Source: a virus. From it: a DNA stretch of 40,614 bases. The stretch covers positions 1 through 40,614 of the IMG/VR virus record IMGVR_UViG_3300027597_000015; one strand, given 5' to 3'. This document shows positions 25,879 to 33,882 of the stretch, piece after piece. The notes beneath the pieces were generated by a model, which worked only from the letters and a program-made list of their open reading frames with translations, was not told the DNA's origin and did no database searches. Both the position numbers and the translations under genes were made by a program. The stretch's first letter is position 1; each line of letters starts with the position of its first letter.

Positions 25879-27959
25879 TACGTTGCGGAAAGATTGGTGA
25901 GTAACATTGTTTTCATAAGACTATTTACCACTTGACCTTCTGTTGGTCCAGGCATAATCACAGTTCCACCACCTCCACCTCCTCCAACAGGAATGAAGAC
26001 TGGTTTTTGTCCTCCACTACCTCCACCCATCATTATAGGCATAATCACAGAAGCACCACCTGGTTGATTATATGATGGATAACTACTCATTTGATTTATT
26101 AACCCTTTTTTATACATCTCAAGCATTTTGGGGTCTGCTTCTGGTCCACCAATTCCAGGTCTCTTTGAAGCATCCATTATTGCTTTAATTCTGGAAAGAT
26201 TTGAATTTGGATCACTTGCTTCATTTGCAATAATAGATTTATGATACATTACATTTAATTTTTGTGCTTTTGCTAATTTTTCAACCAATTCAGCAGTTTT
26301 TAAATTATATTCCTTTTCTCCAGAAGCACCAGTTTCACCTTTTGTCACATCAGCATGTCCTGCAAAAATATGATATGCTCGTTTAGGGTCTTTCATCATT
26401 GCTTCAACTATTTTTTTTGCATTTGCTTCAGCACCTAATGCCATATCTGATTCTAAAATATTTCCACCTCGATTTGTAACACCCAATCCTCCTCTAAAAT
26501 TTTTACCATAAGTCCCGAAACTAGAAACAAGTGCTTGAGAAACAGCAGTATCTGGACTAGTATTACTTGGAATTAATCCTGTTTTTTGTCCTTTTGCATT
26601 TGGGTCTGCGTGTAATTCTAAAACAAAAGGATTAGAACCTGCTCCCGAAACTCCTGCCTTTGGTTTGACTTTTATATTTCCACCAAATCTAAAATACTTA
26701 TCTCCTTCATTATTTGGTATTGAAATTCCACCTCCTCCTCTTCTAACTTCAAAATGGACGTGAGGTCCCGTAGAATTTCCTGTGCTTCCTACATTTCCAA
26801 TTACAGTTCCAGGTTCTATTTGTTGTCCTTCTTTGACTGATATTTTACTTAAGTGCCCATAAAGAGTTGTATTGCCACCAGGGTGGGAAATCATAACCAT
26901 ATATCCGTATCCACCATCATTCCATCCAGCAGAAGTAACGGTTCCTGGTTGAATTACACTTACTGGGGTTCCATCTGGTCTTGGGTAATCAACACCAGTG
27001 TGTGTTCTCCCCCATCTCCATCCATAAGGAGAAGATACAACCCTACTTGGAATATCTCCACCTTCTGCAGTCATCTCTGGAAGTTCTCCTGGAAGTTCAG
27101 GAGAATCGGGAATTGCATCTGGATCTAAACCATAATCTAACATCATTTCATCAGAACCAGCAGCAGATGCGGCAGCATTTACCATTGAAGCAAATGATTT
27201 ATTAATAAATTCTTCAAATTTTCCAACCGACTGTTCGAATTTACTTATAGAATCAACAAAAGAACTAGACCCACCAGTAAGTGCTTTTTGTTTTTCTTCT
27301 TGTCCTTTTAATCGTTCGGCAAGTTTTTGTTTAAGAGCACTTCCACCTTCATATACCCTATCAGCAGTATATCCACCAAGAAAACTTCCAGCCATACTTC
27401 CAACAACAAAACCAAGTCCAGGAATAGGAATAAGTGCTTGACCGATTGCTCCCCCAAGAAGACTACCAGCAAGTGCTCCACCTGCTCCTGCTGCTGATTT
27501 TCCTACACTTTCACCTTCCGCAAGACCAGTCGCAAAATCAAGTCCAGCAAATAGTGCATTACCAACACCAACTGCTCTCATACCACCCAATTTCAATCGT
27601 GGTCCTCTAATTGTTGGTTTTGGTGGTCTTATGTTTGATGGTTTTTGTGGTTTTCCTAACTTTCCTCTACCTGGAAACATATTACCAACAAATCCAGCAA
27701 GGTCCAATGCTCCACTAAACAAAGAACCCAGTAGGTTTCCTGGTCTTCCAAAATTACTTGCGATATTTAAACTAGCAAGTGCTTTTATCTTTTTCTTGTC
27801 TGGTAGTTTTAATTTTTCTAATGACCTTTTTTCTACTTCTAAAAATTTACCAAAATTAATGTATTCACGTTGAAACTTTGGTAAAGAGCTTGACCTTGAA
27901 CCAAGTGAAACAATATTATTTGCCGCAGCAACTAATGGAGAAGAGAGTGTTTTTTTCAT
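25878..27959 (-). CDS. Tail protein with M23 peptidase and possible permuted amidase, 693 aa
   Basis: Residues about 156-196 are a Gly-zipper hydrophobic stretch (GGALAGSLLGGAIGQALIPI) that could enter a membrane. Residues about 303-406 are an M23/lysostaphin-type endopeptidase with all metal and catalytic residues present: H320 and D324 (HTGVD), H369 (LYGHLS), H400 and H402 (HVHFE). Residues about 444-600 look like an Amidase_3 domain with its halves in swapped order: LELHADPN (H450), GNILESD (E503), then FAGHADVTKGETGASGEKE (H535, E550). The C-terminus is Gly-rich with VIMPIMMGGG and VFIPVGGG. It is probably a baseplate/tail lysin that opens peptidoglycan at infection, replacing the lysozyme missing from gp5. 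Both ends overlap neighbours as TAATG. Confidence 0.85.
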   Translation of the reverse strand: MKKTLSSPLVAAANNIVSLGSRSSSLPKFQREYINFGKFLEVEKRSLEKLKLPDKKKIKALASLNIASNFGRPGNLLGSLFSGALDLAGFVGNMFPGRGKLGKPQKPSNIRPPKPTIRGPRLKLGGMRAVGVGNALFAGLDFATGLAEGESVGKSAAGAGGALAGSLLGGAIGQALIPIPGLGFVVGSMAGSFLGGYTADRVYEGGSALKQKLAERLKGQEEKQKALTGGSSSFVDSISKFEQSVGKFEEFINKSFASMVNAAASAAGSDEMMLDYGLDPDAIPDSPELPGELPEMTAEGGDIPSRVVSSPYGWRWGRTHTGVDYPRPDGTPVSVIQPGTVTSAGWNDGGYGYMVMISHPGGNTTLYGHLSKISVKEGQQIEPGTVIGNVGSTGNSTGPHVHFEVRRGGGGISIPNNEGDKYFRFGGNIKVKPKAGVSGAGSNPFVLELHADPNAKGQKTGLIPSNTSPDTAVSQALVSSFGTYGKNFRGGLGVTNRGGNILESDMALGAEANAKKIVEAMMKDPKRAYHIFAGHADVTKGETGASGEKEYNLKTAELVEKLAKAQKLNVMYHKSIIANEASDPNSNLSRIKAIMDASKRPGIGGPEADPKMLEMYKKGLINQMSSYPSYNQPGGASVIMPIMMGGGSGGQKPVFIPVGGGGGGGTVIMPGPTEGQVVNSLMKTMLLTNLSAT

Positions 27960-29689
27960 TATCCGTCAACGATATTGTAAACCATTCTAGAATAAAGAAC
28001 CAAGAAATTATCTGTATTTGCTGCTGGCAAAAATGGAACTGATGGTCCACTCCCTTGTGAAGGTGGAGGAGCACTTGCCCCACCACCACCTGTTTGTTGT
28101 TGTCCTCCACCACTCAAATTAATCGGCATCACAACAGGTTGTTGTTGCTGCTGTGATGGTGGTGGTTGAGAAACATTTGTTGCTAAGTTTTTATATTGTT
28201 CTCTTTTTTCTGGTGGAAGCATCCAATCTGGCAAACCTGGGCCACCTTGTCCAGGTGCCGGTTTTAGTGTTGATGATGGTAATACTGGTGCTGGTGGTGC
28301 TCCAAGAATTGCACCTGGTGTTCTTTTGGACTGTCTTTCTCTTATTTGTTGTAAAAATTTTCTATTTTTTTGTTCGTGTGGATTGTTGGGTGTGTAAGCA
28401 GATCCAACTATTGGTTTGCTGTAGGCAGCTCTTTCAAATTCATTATAAAAAAGACTTGCTGCATCTTCTGGTGTTTTGGATGCTTTCATTCTTTCCAAAG
28501 TTCCAAGTTGTTGTGCTTCTATGACACCATACTGCAATTGAGCTTGATTGCTCATTGGGTCAAGATTTTTTGATTTTGCCCATTCTCTAAATTTTGCCTC
28601 TCTGTTTTTATCTAACTGAAACATTCCAAAATAACCACCCTCTGGTGCATTAGTTCTATAACCACTTTCCCTCATCGCATTGGATAACATACCGTAAGCA
28701 ACATTTTCTCCATAATTTTGTTTAAGATAATCAAACATTTGAGATTCAATTTGTTCTTGATTCCCACTAATTATTCCTGTATCTGGTGGATTTATACCAG
28801 GACCACCAGGACCACCAGGACTACCAGGACTACTCCCACCACCTCCTCCACCACTAGAAGAACCCTTTGATTTTTCGTTCTTCATATTAAATAATTTGCT
28901 GATTACATTTGCAAATCTATCAACAATTGAAGAAAACTTATCAACAACATCTCCAGGAATATCTGGCGATGTTTGTGCTGCTTGTGCTTGGTCTTGTGGA
29001 CTATCAGAAAGTGCATTCACCGTACCAGCACCAAGAGCACCAAGTCCTAATGCACCAGCACCAAGAGCAAGCATTTTTCCTTTTCCACCCATCATTCTTC
29101 CTAGTCCTCTTGGAGCAGATTTCCTCAATCCACTACCAGGAATATCAACATCAAGATTCAATCCTCCACCACCAGAAGGTGAAGCAACAGGAAGATTGGA
29201 TAATTGTTTTACAATTTTGATTATAACTTGACGAATTAATTTTGCAACCTCAAAACTTTCAGTAAATGATTTTTTAAGTGTTTCTAAATTATCTCTTACC
29301 TTATCAATATTTTTTTTATTGCCAAAGAAATTTATAAAACCTAATGCAGTCTTATAAACATTTAAAAACTTACCAAGAATTCCAATTGGTTTTGCATCAT
29401 CTACTTGTTTCAATCTTCTTTGATAATCAGAAGAAAACCCTTGAAGTGTTTTATTAATTGTGCTCGTTACATTATTATTAATATTTGTAGATATTGTGCT
29501 TACAATACTGCCTGTCGCAGAAGGTGCTGGTTGAACTCCTGCTCTTTGAAATCCTACGATTTTATTTGCAGCACTATTCACAACAGAAGCACCAAGTATA
29601 GAACCACCCGAAATAAAGTTCTGTGCTGCTGCTTTATTTGTATTCTGTCTTCCTACTATTTTTTCTGGACTAAGAACAGAACTAACCAT
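27959..29689 (-). CDS. Tail protein with phage_lysozyme2 domain, 576 aa
   Basis: The N-terminal 160 residues are helical. A hydrophobic Gly/Ala/Leu segment lies at about 205-226 (MLALGAGALGLGALGAGTVN), a likely membrane-active helix. A Gly/Ser/Pro linker (275-300) leads to residues about 310-450, which resemble the phage tail lysozyme family (PF18013): ESQMFDYLKQNYGENVAYGM, NAMRESGYRTNAPEGGYFG with E341 the probable catalytic acid, then FQLDKNREAKFREWAK. The C-terminus is Pro/Gln/Gly-rich (QQQQQPVVMPINLSGGGQQQ), similar in design to the end of the M23 protein. It overlaps gp51 by 8 nt and the M23 gene by 1 nt, so hub genes are translated together. Confidence 0.85.
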   Translation of the reverse strand: MVSSVLSPEKIVGRQNTNKAAAQNFISGGSILGASVVNSAANKIVGFQRAGVQPAPSATGSIVSTISTNINNNVTSTINKTLQGFSSDYQRRLKQVDDAKPIGILGKFLNVYKTALGFINFFGNKKNIDKVRDNLETLKKSFTESFEVAKLIRQVIIKIVKQLSNLPVASPSGGGGLNLDVDIPGSGLRKSAPRGLGRMMGGKGKMLALGAGALGLGALGAGTVNALSDSPQDQAQAAQTSPDIPGDVVDKFSSIVDRFANVISKLFNMKNEKSKGSSSGGGGGGSSPGSPGGPGGPGINPPDTGIISGNQEQIESQMFDYLKQNYGENVAYGMLSNAMRESGYRTNAPEGGYFGMFQLDKNREAKFREWAKSKNLDPMSNQAQLQYGVIEAQQLGTLERMKASKTPEDAASLFYNEFERAAYSKPIVGSAYTPNNPHEQKNRKFLQQIRERQSKRTPGAILGAPPAPVLPSSTLKPAPGQGGPGLPDWMLPPEKREQYKNLATNVSQPPPSQQQQQPVVMPINLSGGGQQQTGGGGASAPPPSQGSGPSVPFLPAANTDNFLVLYSRMVYNIVDG

Positions 29690-29861
29690 TTTGTTGTTGC
29701 TGCTGTTTTAATTTTTCTTCTTCGATGTGTTGCTGTAAAAGTGCTAAGTAAATATCCCTCTCCCAAGGAATCATTGCTTCTATCTCAGTTAATGAATATT
29801 TATGGAACTGCATCAAGGCAAAATTAATTCTAAAATATGACTCTAGTTCCATATGAGCCAT
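29682..29861 (-). CDS. gp51: Baseplate hub assembly catalyst gp51, 59 aa
   Basis: ATG at 29861 two bases after the gp26 stop; TAG at 29684-29682 overlaps the next start. The protein (MAHMELESYFRINFALMQFH, then KYSLTEIEAMIPWERDIYLA) has the pattern I recall for cyanophage gp51: a short helical protein with the W-E-R-D-I-Y core and a charged tail (EEEKLKQQQQQNG). In T4 gp51 is a catalytic factor in hub assembly and is not part of the finished particle. Position between gp26 and the hub lysins supports the call. Confidence 0.75.
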   Translation of the reverse strand: MAHMELESYFRINFALMQFHKYSLTEIEAMIPWERDIYLALLQQHIEEEKLKQQQQQNG

Positions 29862-29863
29862 AC

Positions 29864-30592
29864 TTAACCGAAAAAAGATGTCAATCCCTCCAACGTAACT
29901 TCACTTTCTGCTTTAGTTTTTGGATTTGTAACTTTTACGGTATGAGAAAGTCTAGGCATCGTATCAAAGAACCTCTCAATTTCCTTAAACTGATTTGGTG
30001 TTAAAGTTTCAATCCAATCAGTCAATTCTTTTTTGGTAGAATCCGCAGCGGACCAACTTTCCTCTGCGTTAAAAATAACATCAATACAAGAAGCAATTAT
30101 ATCAAAAGACCTGTCAATACTTGATGAACTTTGATTTGAACTAAAATCAAAATTAGTTTTAATAAATTGGTCCAATGAAGGATACTTCATTCTCAAAACC
30201 AAATCAGTATCAAGTTGAATGTCTCTATTGTGTTCTGGATCTTCTTGAACTTGAATTTGGTCTATGAAAACAGTCACTGGAACTTGCGTTTCTCCATCAT
30301 CACCACAAGTTATAATCAAGTCAAGACTTTCTCCAACTGACTTACCACGAACATTTAAGAAAATATATTCAATATCAAAAGTAGGTAATTCTTCTACTTT
30401 AATTCCTTTTGTTAAAATGCAATCTTTTAATACTTGCTTGATTGCATTTGTAATTTCTTTTGTGCTTTGACTTTCAAGAGCAAGAATTAATATCTTCTCT
30501 TCTTTGACTAAAAATGGTCTGTATTTAATTGTTTTTCCAGTTGATGGTAAAACCAATTCATATTGTGGAGTTGAAATCTTGGGTAATGGCAT
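29864..30592 (-). CDS. gp26: Baseplate hub subunit gp26, 242 aa
   Basis: The start (MPLPKISTPQYELVLPSTGK, then TIKYRPFLVKEEKILILALE) is the signature of the T4 baseplate gp26 family (PF12322). The rest is acidic and helical, with ELTDWIETLTPNQFKEIERF and MPRLSHTVK before a short end (LEGLTSFFG). T4 gp26 has 208 residues. It works in hub assembly with gp51, gp27, gp5, gp28 and gp29, several of which are neighbours here. A late promoter (30614-30621) lies 22 nt upstream. Confidence 0.88.
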   Translation of the reverse strand: MPLPKISTPQYELVLPSTGKTIKYRPFLVKEEKILILALESQSTKEITNAIKQVLKDCILTKGIKVEELPTFDIEYIFLNVRGKSVGESLDLIITCGDDGETQVPVTVFIDQIQVQEDPEHNRDIQLDTDLVLRMKYPSLDQFIKTNFDFSSNQSSSSIDRSFDIIASCIDVIFNAEESWSAADSTKKELTDWIETLTPNQFKEIERFFDTMPRLSHTVKVTNPKTKAESEVTLEGLTSFFG

Positions 30593-30613
30593 AATTTATA
30601 CTATCATTAAAAT

Positions 30614-30621
30614 TATTTATT
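30614..30621 (-). promoter_or_regulatory. T4-type late promoter (AATAAATA) of the gp26-gp51 hub operon
   Basis: The minus strand reads GGAATAAATAATT, just after the stop codon of the gp54-like gene and 22 nt upstream of the gp26 ATG. It differs from TATAAATA at the first base. Confidence 0.65.
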
Positions 30622-30624
30622 CCT

Positions 30625-31383
30625 CTATTTCCCTTTGTTTCTCTCCATTGTGTATCTAGTATATTGGAAAGTCACCGTTGTTTTTGTAATTTGACTTCCC
30701 TCATAAGTCAAAGGCATTGCAGTTAAATTAGTTGGAAATGCATCAATCATTCTATAAGTCAAATGTGGGGAATATCCAATATTTTCTGGGTCATTACTAT
30801 TAAAAAATCTTTCAAATTTTGTAATAGAAATAATTCTTTTATAGTCATCTGGATATCTGAATCGGAAAAAGTCTGGTCTTTCTTTTGCTCTACTATTACC
30901 TTGACCGACTTCACTTGCAGGAATCCTACCCAAGTCAGAATATAATGGATTAATATAATTCATCCATTCTTCAAAAAGTCTAATCAATTGATGCCTATTA
31001 TCCACATAAAAAGTTACTGTAAATTCTGGAAAAATTCTTCTCGTTGGAAATCGTTCAATTGTTCCTTGACGACTTCCCATCTCTTCAGTGACATCAAATT
31101 GTGCTCCAGGAATTATTGCTTCCGCACAATAAAAGTCATATAAAAATGTTTTTCTGTCATTTCTAGTGATATCAGAATCACTCAACCACTTCATCAATCC
31201 AGTTCCACCAGCATCGGCATCTTGATTTGTTAAGTGTAAAGATAATTTAAATTGACTGGTAAGAGATAAATTTCCAAAAATATCTCTTGCTCCTGGAAGT
31301 CCGTTTTTTGGACTTCCATCAGTCATTTTAACATAGAATGGTCCTATGTCTGGTTTTCCTCTTCCTGGAGCTGGAGAAGCCAT
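30625..31383 (-). CDS. gp54: gp54-like baseplate tail-tube initiator, 252 aa
   Basis: The protein has the build of the phage tail-tube family: an N-terminal arm with a K/G-rich start (MASPAPGRGKPDIGPFYVKM), beta strands (FPEFTVTFYVDNRHQLIRLF), an EEWMNYINPLYSD helix and a C-terminal strand pair (LTYRMIDAFPTNLTAMPLTY, then ITKTTVTFQYTRYTMER). The order W-M-N...P, Y-x-x-x-I-x-I, F-P, L-x-Y, T-V-T-F-x-Y is the one I know from T4 gp54. T4 gp54 has 320 residues and starts polymerisation of the tail tube on gp48, whose homologue is encoded divergently next door. A gp19-type paralogue is the alternative. Confidence 0.65.
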   Translation of the reverse strand: MASPAPGRGKPDIGPFYVKMTDGSPKNGLPGARDIFGNLSLTSQFKLSLHLTNQDADAGGTGLMKWLSDSDITRNDRKTFLYDFYCAEAIIPGAQFDVTEEMGSRQGTIERFPTRRIFPEFTVTFYVDNRHQLIRLFEEWMNYINPLYSDLGRIPASEVGQGNSRAKERPDFFRFRYPDDYKRIISITKFERFFNSNDPENIGYSPHLTYRMIDAFPTNLTAMPLTYEGSQITKTTVTFQYTRYTMERNKGK

Positions 31384-31384
31384 C

Positions 31385-31392
31385 TATAAATA
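31385..31392 (+). promoter_or_regulatory. Consensus T4 late promoter (TATAAATA) of the gp4-gp53 unit
   Basis: The plus strand reads TATAAATA, exactly the T4 late consensus, 22 nt upstream of the ATG of gp4 at 31414. It overlaps the leader of the divergent gp54-like gene. Confidence 0.8.
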
Positions 31393-31399
31393 TCTTAAG

Positions 31400-31407
31400 T
31401 GTTTATA
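31400..31407 (-). promoter_or_regulatory. Late-type promoter (TATAAACA) of the gp54-like gene
   Basis: The minus strand reads TATAAACA, one base from TATAAATA, 17 nt upstream of the ATG at 31383. It lies 7 bp from the opposing consensus promoter, within a 30-bp divergent intergenic region. Confidence 0.5.
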
Positions 31408-31413
31408 ATATGT

Positions 31414-31881
31414 ATGCCTCGTAACGAAGATAGTAAATATAGACAGGGAAAATATAGACCCCATAATCCACAAAAATATGGTGGAGACCCATCAAATATT
31501 GTTTATAGATCTTCTTATGAATTGAAGTTTATGCAATATTGTGATTTGACTGAAAGTGTAAACTCCTGGAAAAGTGAAGAATTTTGCATCCCCTACCGTT
31601 CACCAATTGATAATAAAGTTCACCGATACTTTCCTGATTTTTTTGTGAAGTATAGAGATAAAGAAGGCAACAATCGAACTCTTGTTGTTGAAATCAAACC
31701 ACAAAAAGACTTAAAAATGCCTGAAACAAATCCAAAAAGAAGAACAAAGTCTTGGGCGTATTCAGTTAAAATGTGGGCCATCAATCAAGCAAAATGGGAA
31801 GCAGCAAGAGATTGGTGTGCTGATAGAAAATATGAGTTCAAGATTTTTACAGAAAAAGAATTGGGGATTCCAGTCAAATGA
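31414..31881 (+). CDS. gp4: Head completion nuclease gp4 (gp50/65), 155 aa
   Basis: I choose the ATG at 31414 over an in-frame GTG at 31399, because it begins the conserved MPRNEDSKYRQGKYRPHNP and gives a length near T4 gp4 (150 aa). A PD-(D/E)XK nuclease core is visible: RSSYELKFM (E36), HRYFPDFFVKY (D75) and LVVEIKP (E93, K95). Conserved basic residues follow (PKRRTKSWAY), and the end is WAINQAKWEAARDWC. In T4 gp4 is needed to complete DNA-filled heads before the tail joins; its nuclease-like fold is known. It is the first gene of the plus-strand late unit and overlaps the next gene by 4 nt. Confidence 0.85.
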   Translation: MPRNEDSKYRQGKYRPHNPQKYGGDPSNIVYRSSYELKFMQYCDLTESVNSWKSEEFCIPYRSPIDNKVHRYFPDFFVKYRDKEGNNRTLVVEIKPQKDLKMPETNPKRRTKSWAYSVKMWAINQAKWEAARDWCADRKYEFKIFTEKELGIPVK

Positions 31882-32375
31882 TCGCAGATGACATCAGAAA
31901 GCAAGCAGGCAACAAATATCGTAGCACTGATTGGTGGACAAATTCACTAATGAATGAGTTGAGAAATCAACAAAAAAGAGATATTAATGAAGCAGATACT
32001 GGATTTATAAAACCAGGTGATTTGGTTTTCTTTTTATATTCCGCAAAGTATCCACAAAAATATGAATACTGGGATAAACACCCTTTGTCTTATGTTTTAG
32101 ACATTAGTTTTAATGAAGGTTGGTTTCTTGGAGCAAATCTCCATTACCTCAATCCACAATACCGTGGAGGTGTCGCACAATCCTTTCTAAATAAAGAAGG
32201 AATTGTAAACGCACCCAAGAAAACTTTACACAAATACCTCTTCTCTGGGGTAATGACCGAATTCTTTAAAGTGCCTGAAAAAGAATGGAGAGAGGTATCA
32301 TTACTTCCAACAGAGAAGTTTGTTGATAAAAGAGGTCAACCAGTATTTAAAACCAAAGTTTGGGACGCACCATAG
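31878..32375 (+). CDS. Conserved phage protein of unknown role, 165 aa
   Basis: The ATG overlaps the gp4 stop (ATGA), and the gene ends exactly where the gp48-like gene starts. A recognisable block (KPGDLVFFLYSAKYPQK, WDKHPLSYVLDISFNEGWFL, GANLHYLNPQYR) resembles a motif that recurs in many T4-like and other marine phages (a strand-rich FF-Y-x-P-K ... NLHYL-x-P-x-x-R pattern); no named function is known to me. The N-terminus (TDWWTNSLMNELRNQQKRD) is helical. Position between head-completion and tube-cap genes suggests a virion or assembly role. T4 has gp53 directly after gp4, but the real gp53 homologue is two genes further on. Confidence 0.75.
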   Translation: MIADDIRKQAGNKYRSTDWWTNSLMNELRNQQKRDINEADTGFIKPGDLVFFLYSAKYPQKYEYWDKHPLSYVLDISFNEGWFLGANLHYLNPQYRGGVAQSFLNKEGIVNAPKKTLHKYLFSGVMTEFFKVPEKEWREVSLLPTEKFVDKRGQPVFKTKVWDAP

Positions 32376-33881
32376 ATGGCTCAAAATCCTAATATAAATT
32401 TTACAACCGCAAATAGTATAATTAATGTTAATGGAACTATTGTGAAAGCCATTAATGTTAATGACCCTTCAAAATATTCTGCTGGACAACCAGTAGACCC
32501 AAACAGCAATGATCCTCTCATAAAAGGATTAAATTATACAATTGATGGTGGCCCAAATGGAACTGGAAAAGTAAGTTATTCTAAAAATGGTGTAAACTAT
32601 GATAGTTTGAATAGTTATGCACAAAGTCCTGCAGCAAGATTTGGTGGTGGATATACAGCAAATACCACAAAGAATATTCAAACTGCAATGCAAAAAAATC
32701 TTGCAACTGCAATATCAACATCATTACCAACACAACCATCTGCACAAAACCCAAATCCAGGTGGCAATATAGGAATAACAGCAGCAATACCAGGATTAGG
32801 TGGAATACAAGGGTTAATTGATGCATTAACAACACCTGGATTGCCAGGTATACAAAACTTAAATTTTTCAAGCAAAAATGAAAAAGACTTATTTAAAAAT
32901 GGAGGACTTTTAAAATATCCTAGTGATATTTTAGAAAATCAACAAGATACATTACAAATTACAATGTATAACTATCAAGCACCTCTTGGAGATGCGTTTC
33001 TCAAAAGTAATTCATCAGATATTTTTGCAAAAGGATTACAAAGAAATAGCGCTCTAAAAGAACGTATAGGAACTGTAATTTTGCCAATTCCCTCTGGAAT
33101 TCAAGACAATAATGCGATAAGTTGGGGTGATGATAGTATGAATAATTACTCTGCAGGAGTTGCAAATTATATGATTGGTAAAACACAAGAAGCAATACTG
33201 GGTCAAGCAGGTGCAGCAGCAGGTGCAGCAGCATTAGGAATATCACCACAAATGTTTATAACACTTTCGACACTTGCTCGTGCTGGGGTGTCCCCAGATA
33301 ACCCTTTAATAAAACCTAGTATTATTTCTCAACTTTTGAAAAATGCTGGAGTTGAACTTCCAGCAGAAACTATTTTAGCAAGAGGTGCTGGTATTGTACC
33401 AAATTCAAATCTTGAATTATTATTTCAAGGTCCAACACTTCGTTCATTTGGTTTCACTTGGCGTATGAGTCCAAGAAGTGAACCAGAAGCAAGAAATGTA
33501 AAAAGAATTATTCGTATGTTTAAACAGGGTAGTGCTCCAAGAAAATTAAACTCACAATCTGGTGCTGGTGCTAATTCTCTTTTTCTTGGAACTCCAAATG
33601 TTTTTAAACTTTCATATAAAACAGCAGGAAATAAAGAAATATCTGGATTAAATAAATTTAAGATATGTGCTCTTGTCAATATGAGTGTAGTTTATGCTCC
33701 TGATGGTCAATGGGCTGCATATGATGAAGGACAACCAGTATCTTTAACAATGAATTTAAACTTCCAAGAAATTGAACCTGTATATGAAAGTGATTATCAA
33801 ACAAATCTTTCAGATGAGTTTAAAGGTAATCTTAGATTAGATAATTATAGCCCAGTAAAACCAGATGATGTAGGATACTAA
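32376..33881 (+). CDS. gp48: gp48-like baseplate tail-tube cap, 501 aa
   Basis: The C-terminal about 160 residues match the tube-cap family: GPTLRSFGFTWRMSPRSEPE, VKRIIRMFKQGSAPRKL, LFLGTPNVFKLSYKTAG, NKFKICALVNMSVVYAPDGQ, and EGQPVSLTMNLNFQEIEP. The N-terminal half is less conserved, Gly/Pro/Asn-rich with a segment of Gly/Ala/Ile (GNIGITAAIPGLGGIQGLI) and an Ala-rich helix (QAGAAAGAAALGISPQM). It is longer than T4 gp48 (364 aa), with the extra length in the first 200 residues. In T4, gp48 closes the hub and gp54 starts the tube on it. Confidence 0.82.
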   Translation: MAQNPNINFTTANSIINVNGTIVKAINVNDPSKYSAGQPVDPNSNDPLIKGLNYTIDGGPNGTGKVSYSKNGVNYDSLNSYAQSPAARFGGGYTANTTKNIQTAMQKNLATAISTSLPTQPSAQNPNPGGNIGITAAIPGLGGIQGLIDALTTPGLPGIQNLNFSSKNEKDLFKNGGLLKYPSDILENQQDTLQITMYNYQAPLGDAFLKSNSSDIFAKGLQRNSALKERIGTVILPIPSGIQDNNAISWGDDSMNNYSAGVANYMIGKTQEAILGQAGAAAGAAALGISPQMFITLSTLARAGVSPDNPLIKPSIISQLLKNAGVELPAETILARGAGIVPNSNLELLFQGPTLRSFGFTWRMSPRSEPEARNVKRIIRMFKQGSAPRKLNSQSGAGANSLFLGTPNVFKLSYKTAGNKEISGLNKFKICALVNMSVVYAPDGQWAAYDEGQPVSLTMNLNFQEIEPVYESDYQTNLSDEFKGNLRLDNYSPVKPDDVGY

Positions 33882-33882
33882 A

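Noticed and set aside
28153-28573. Overlapping plus-strand frames opposite the lysozyme2 gene
   Set aside because: They are hydrophobic shadow frames of the Gly/Pro/Gln-rich coding strand, without ribosome site or domain.
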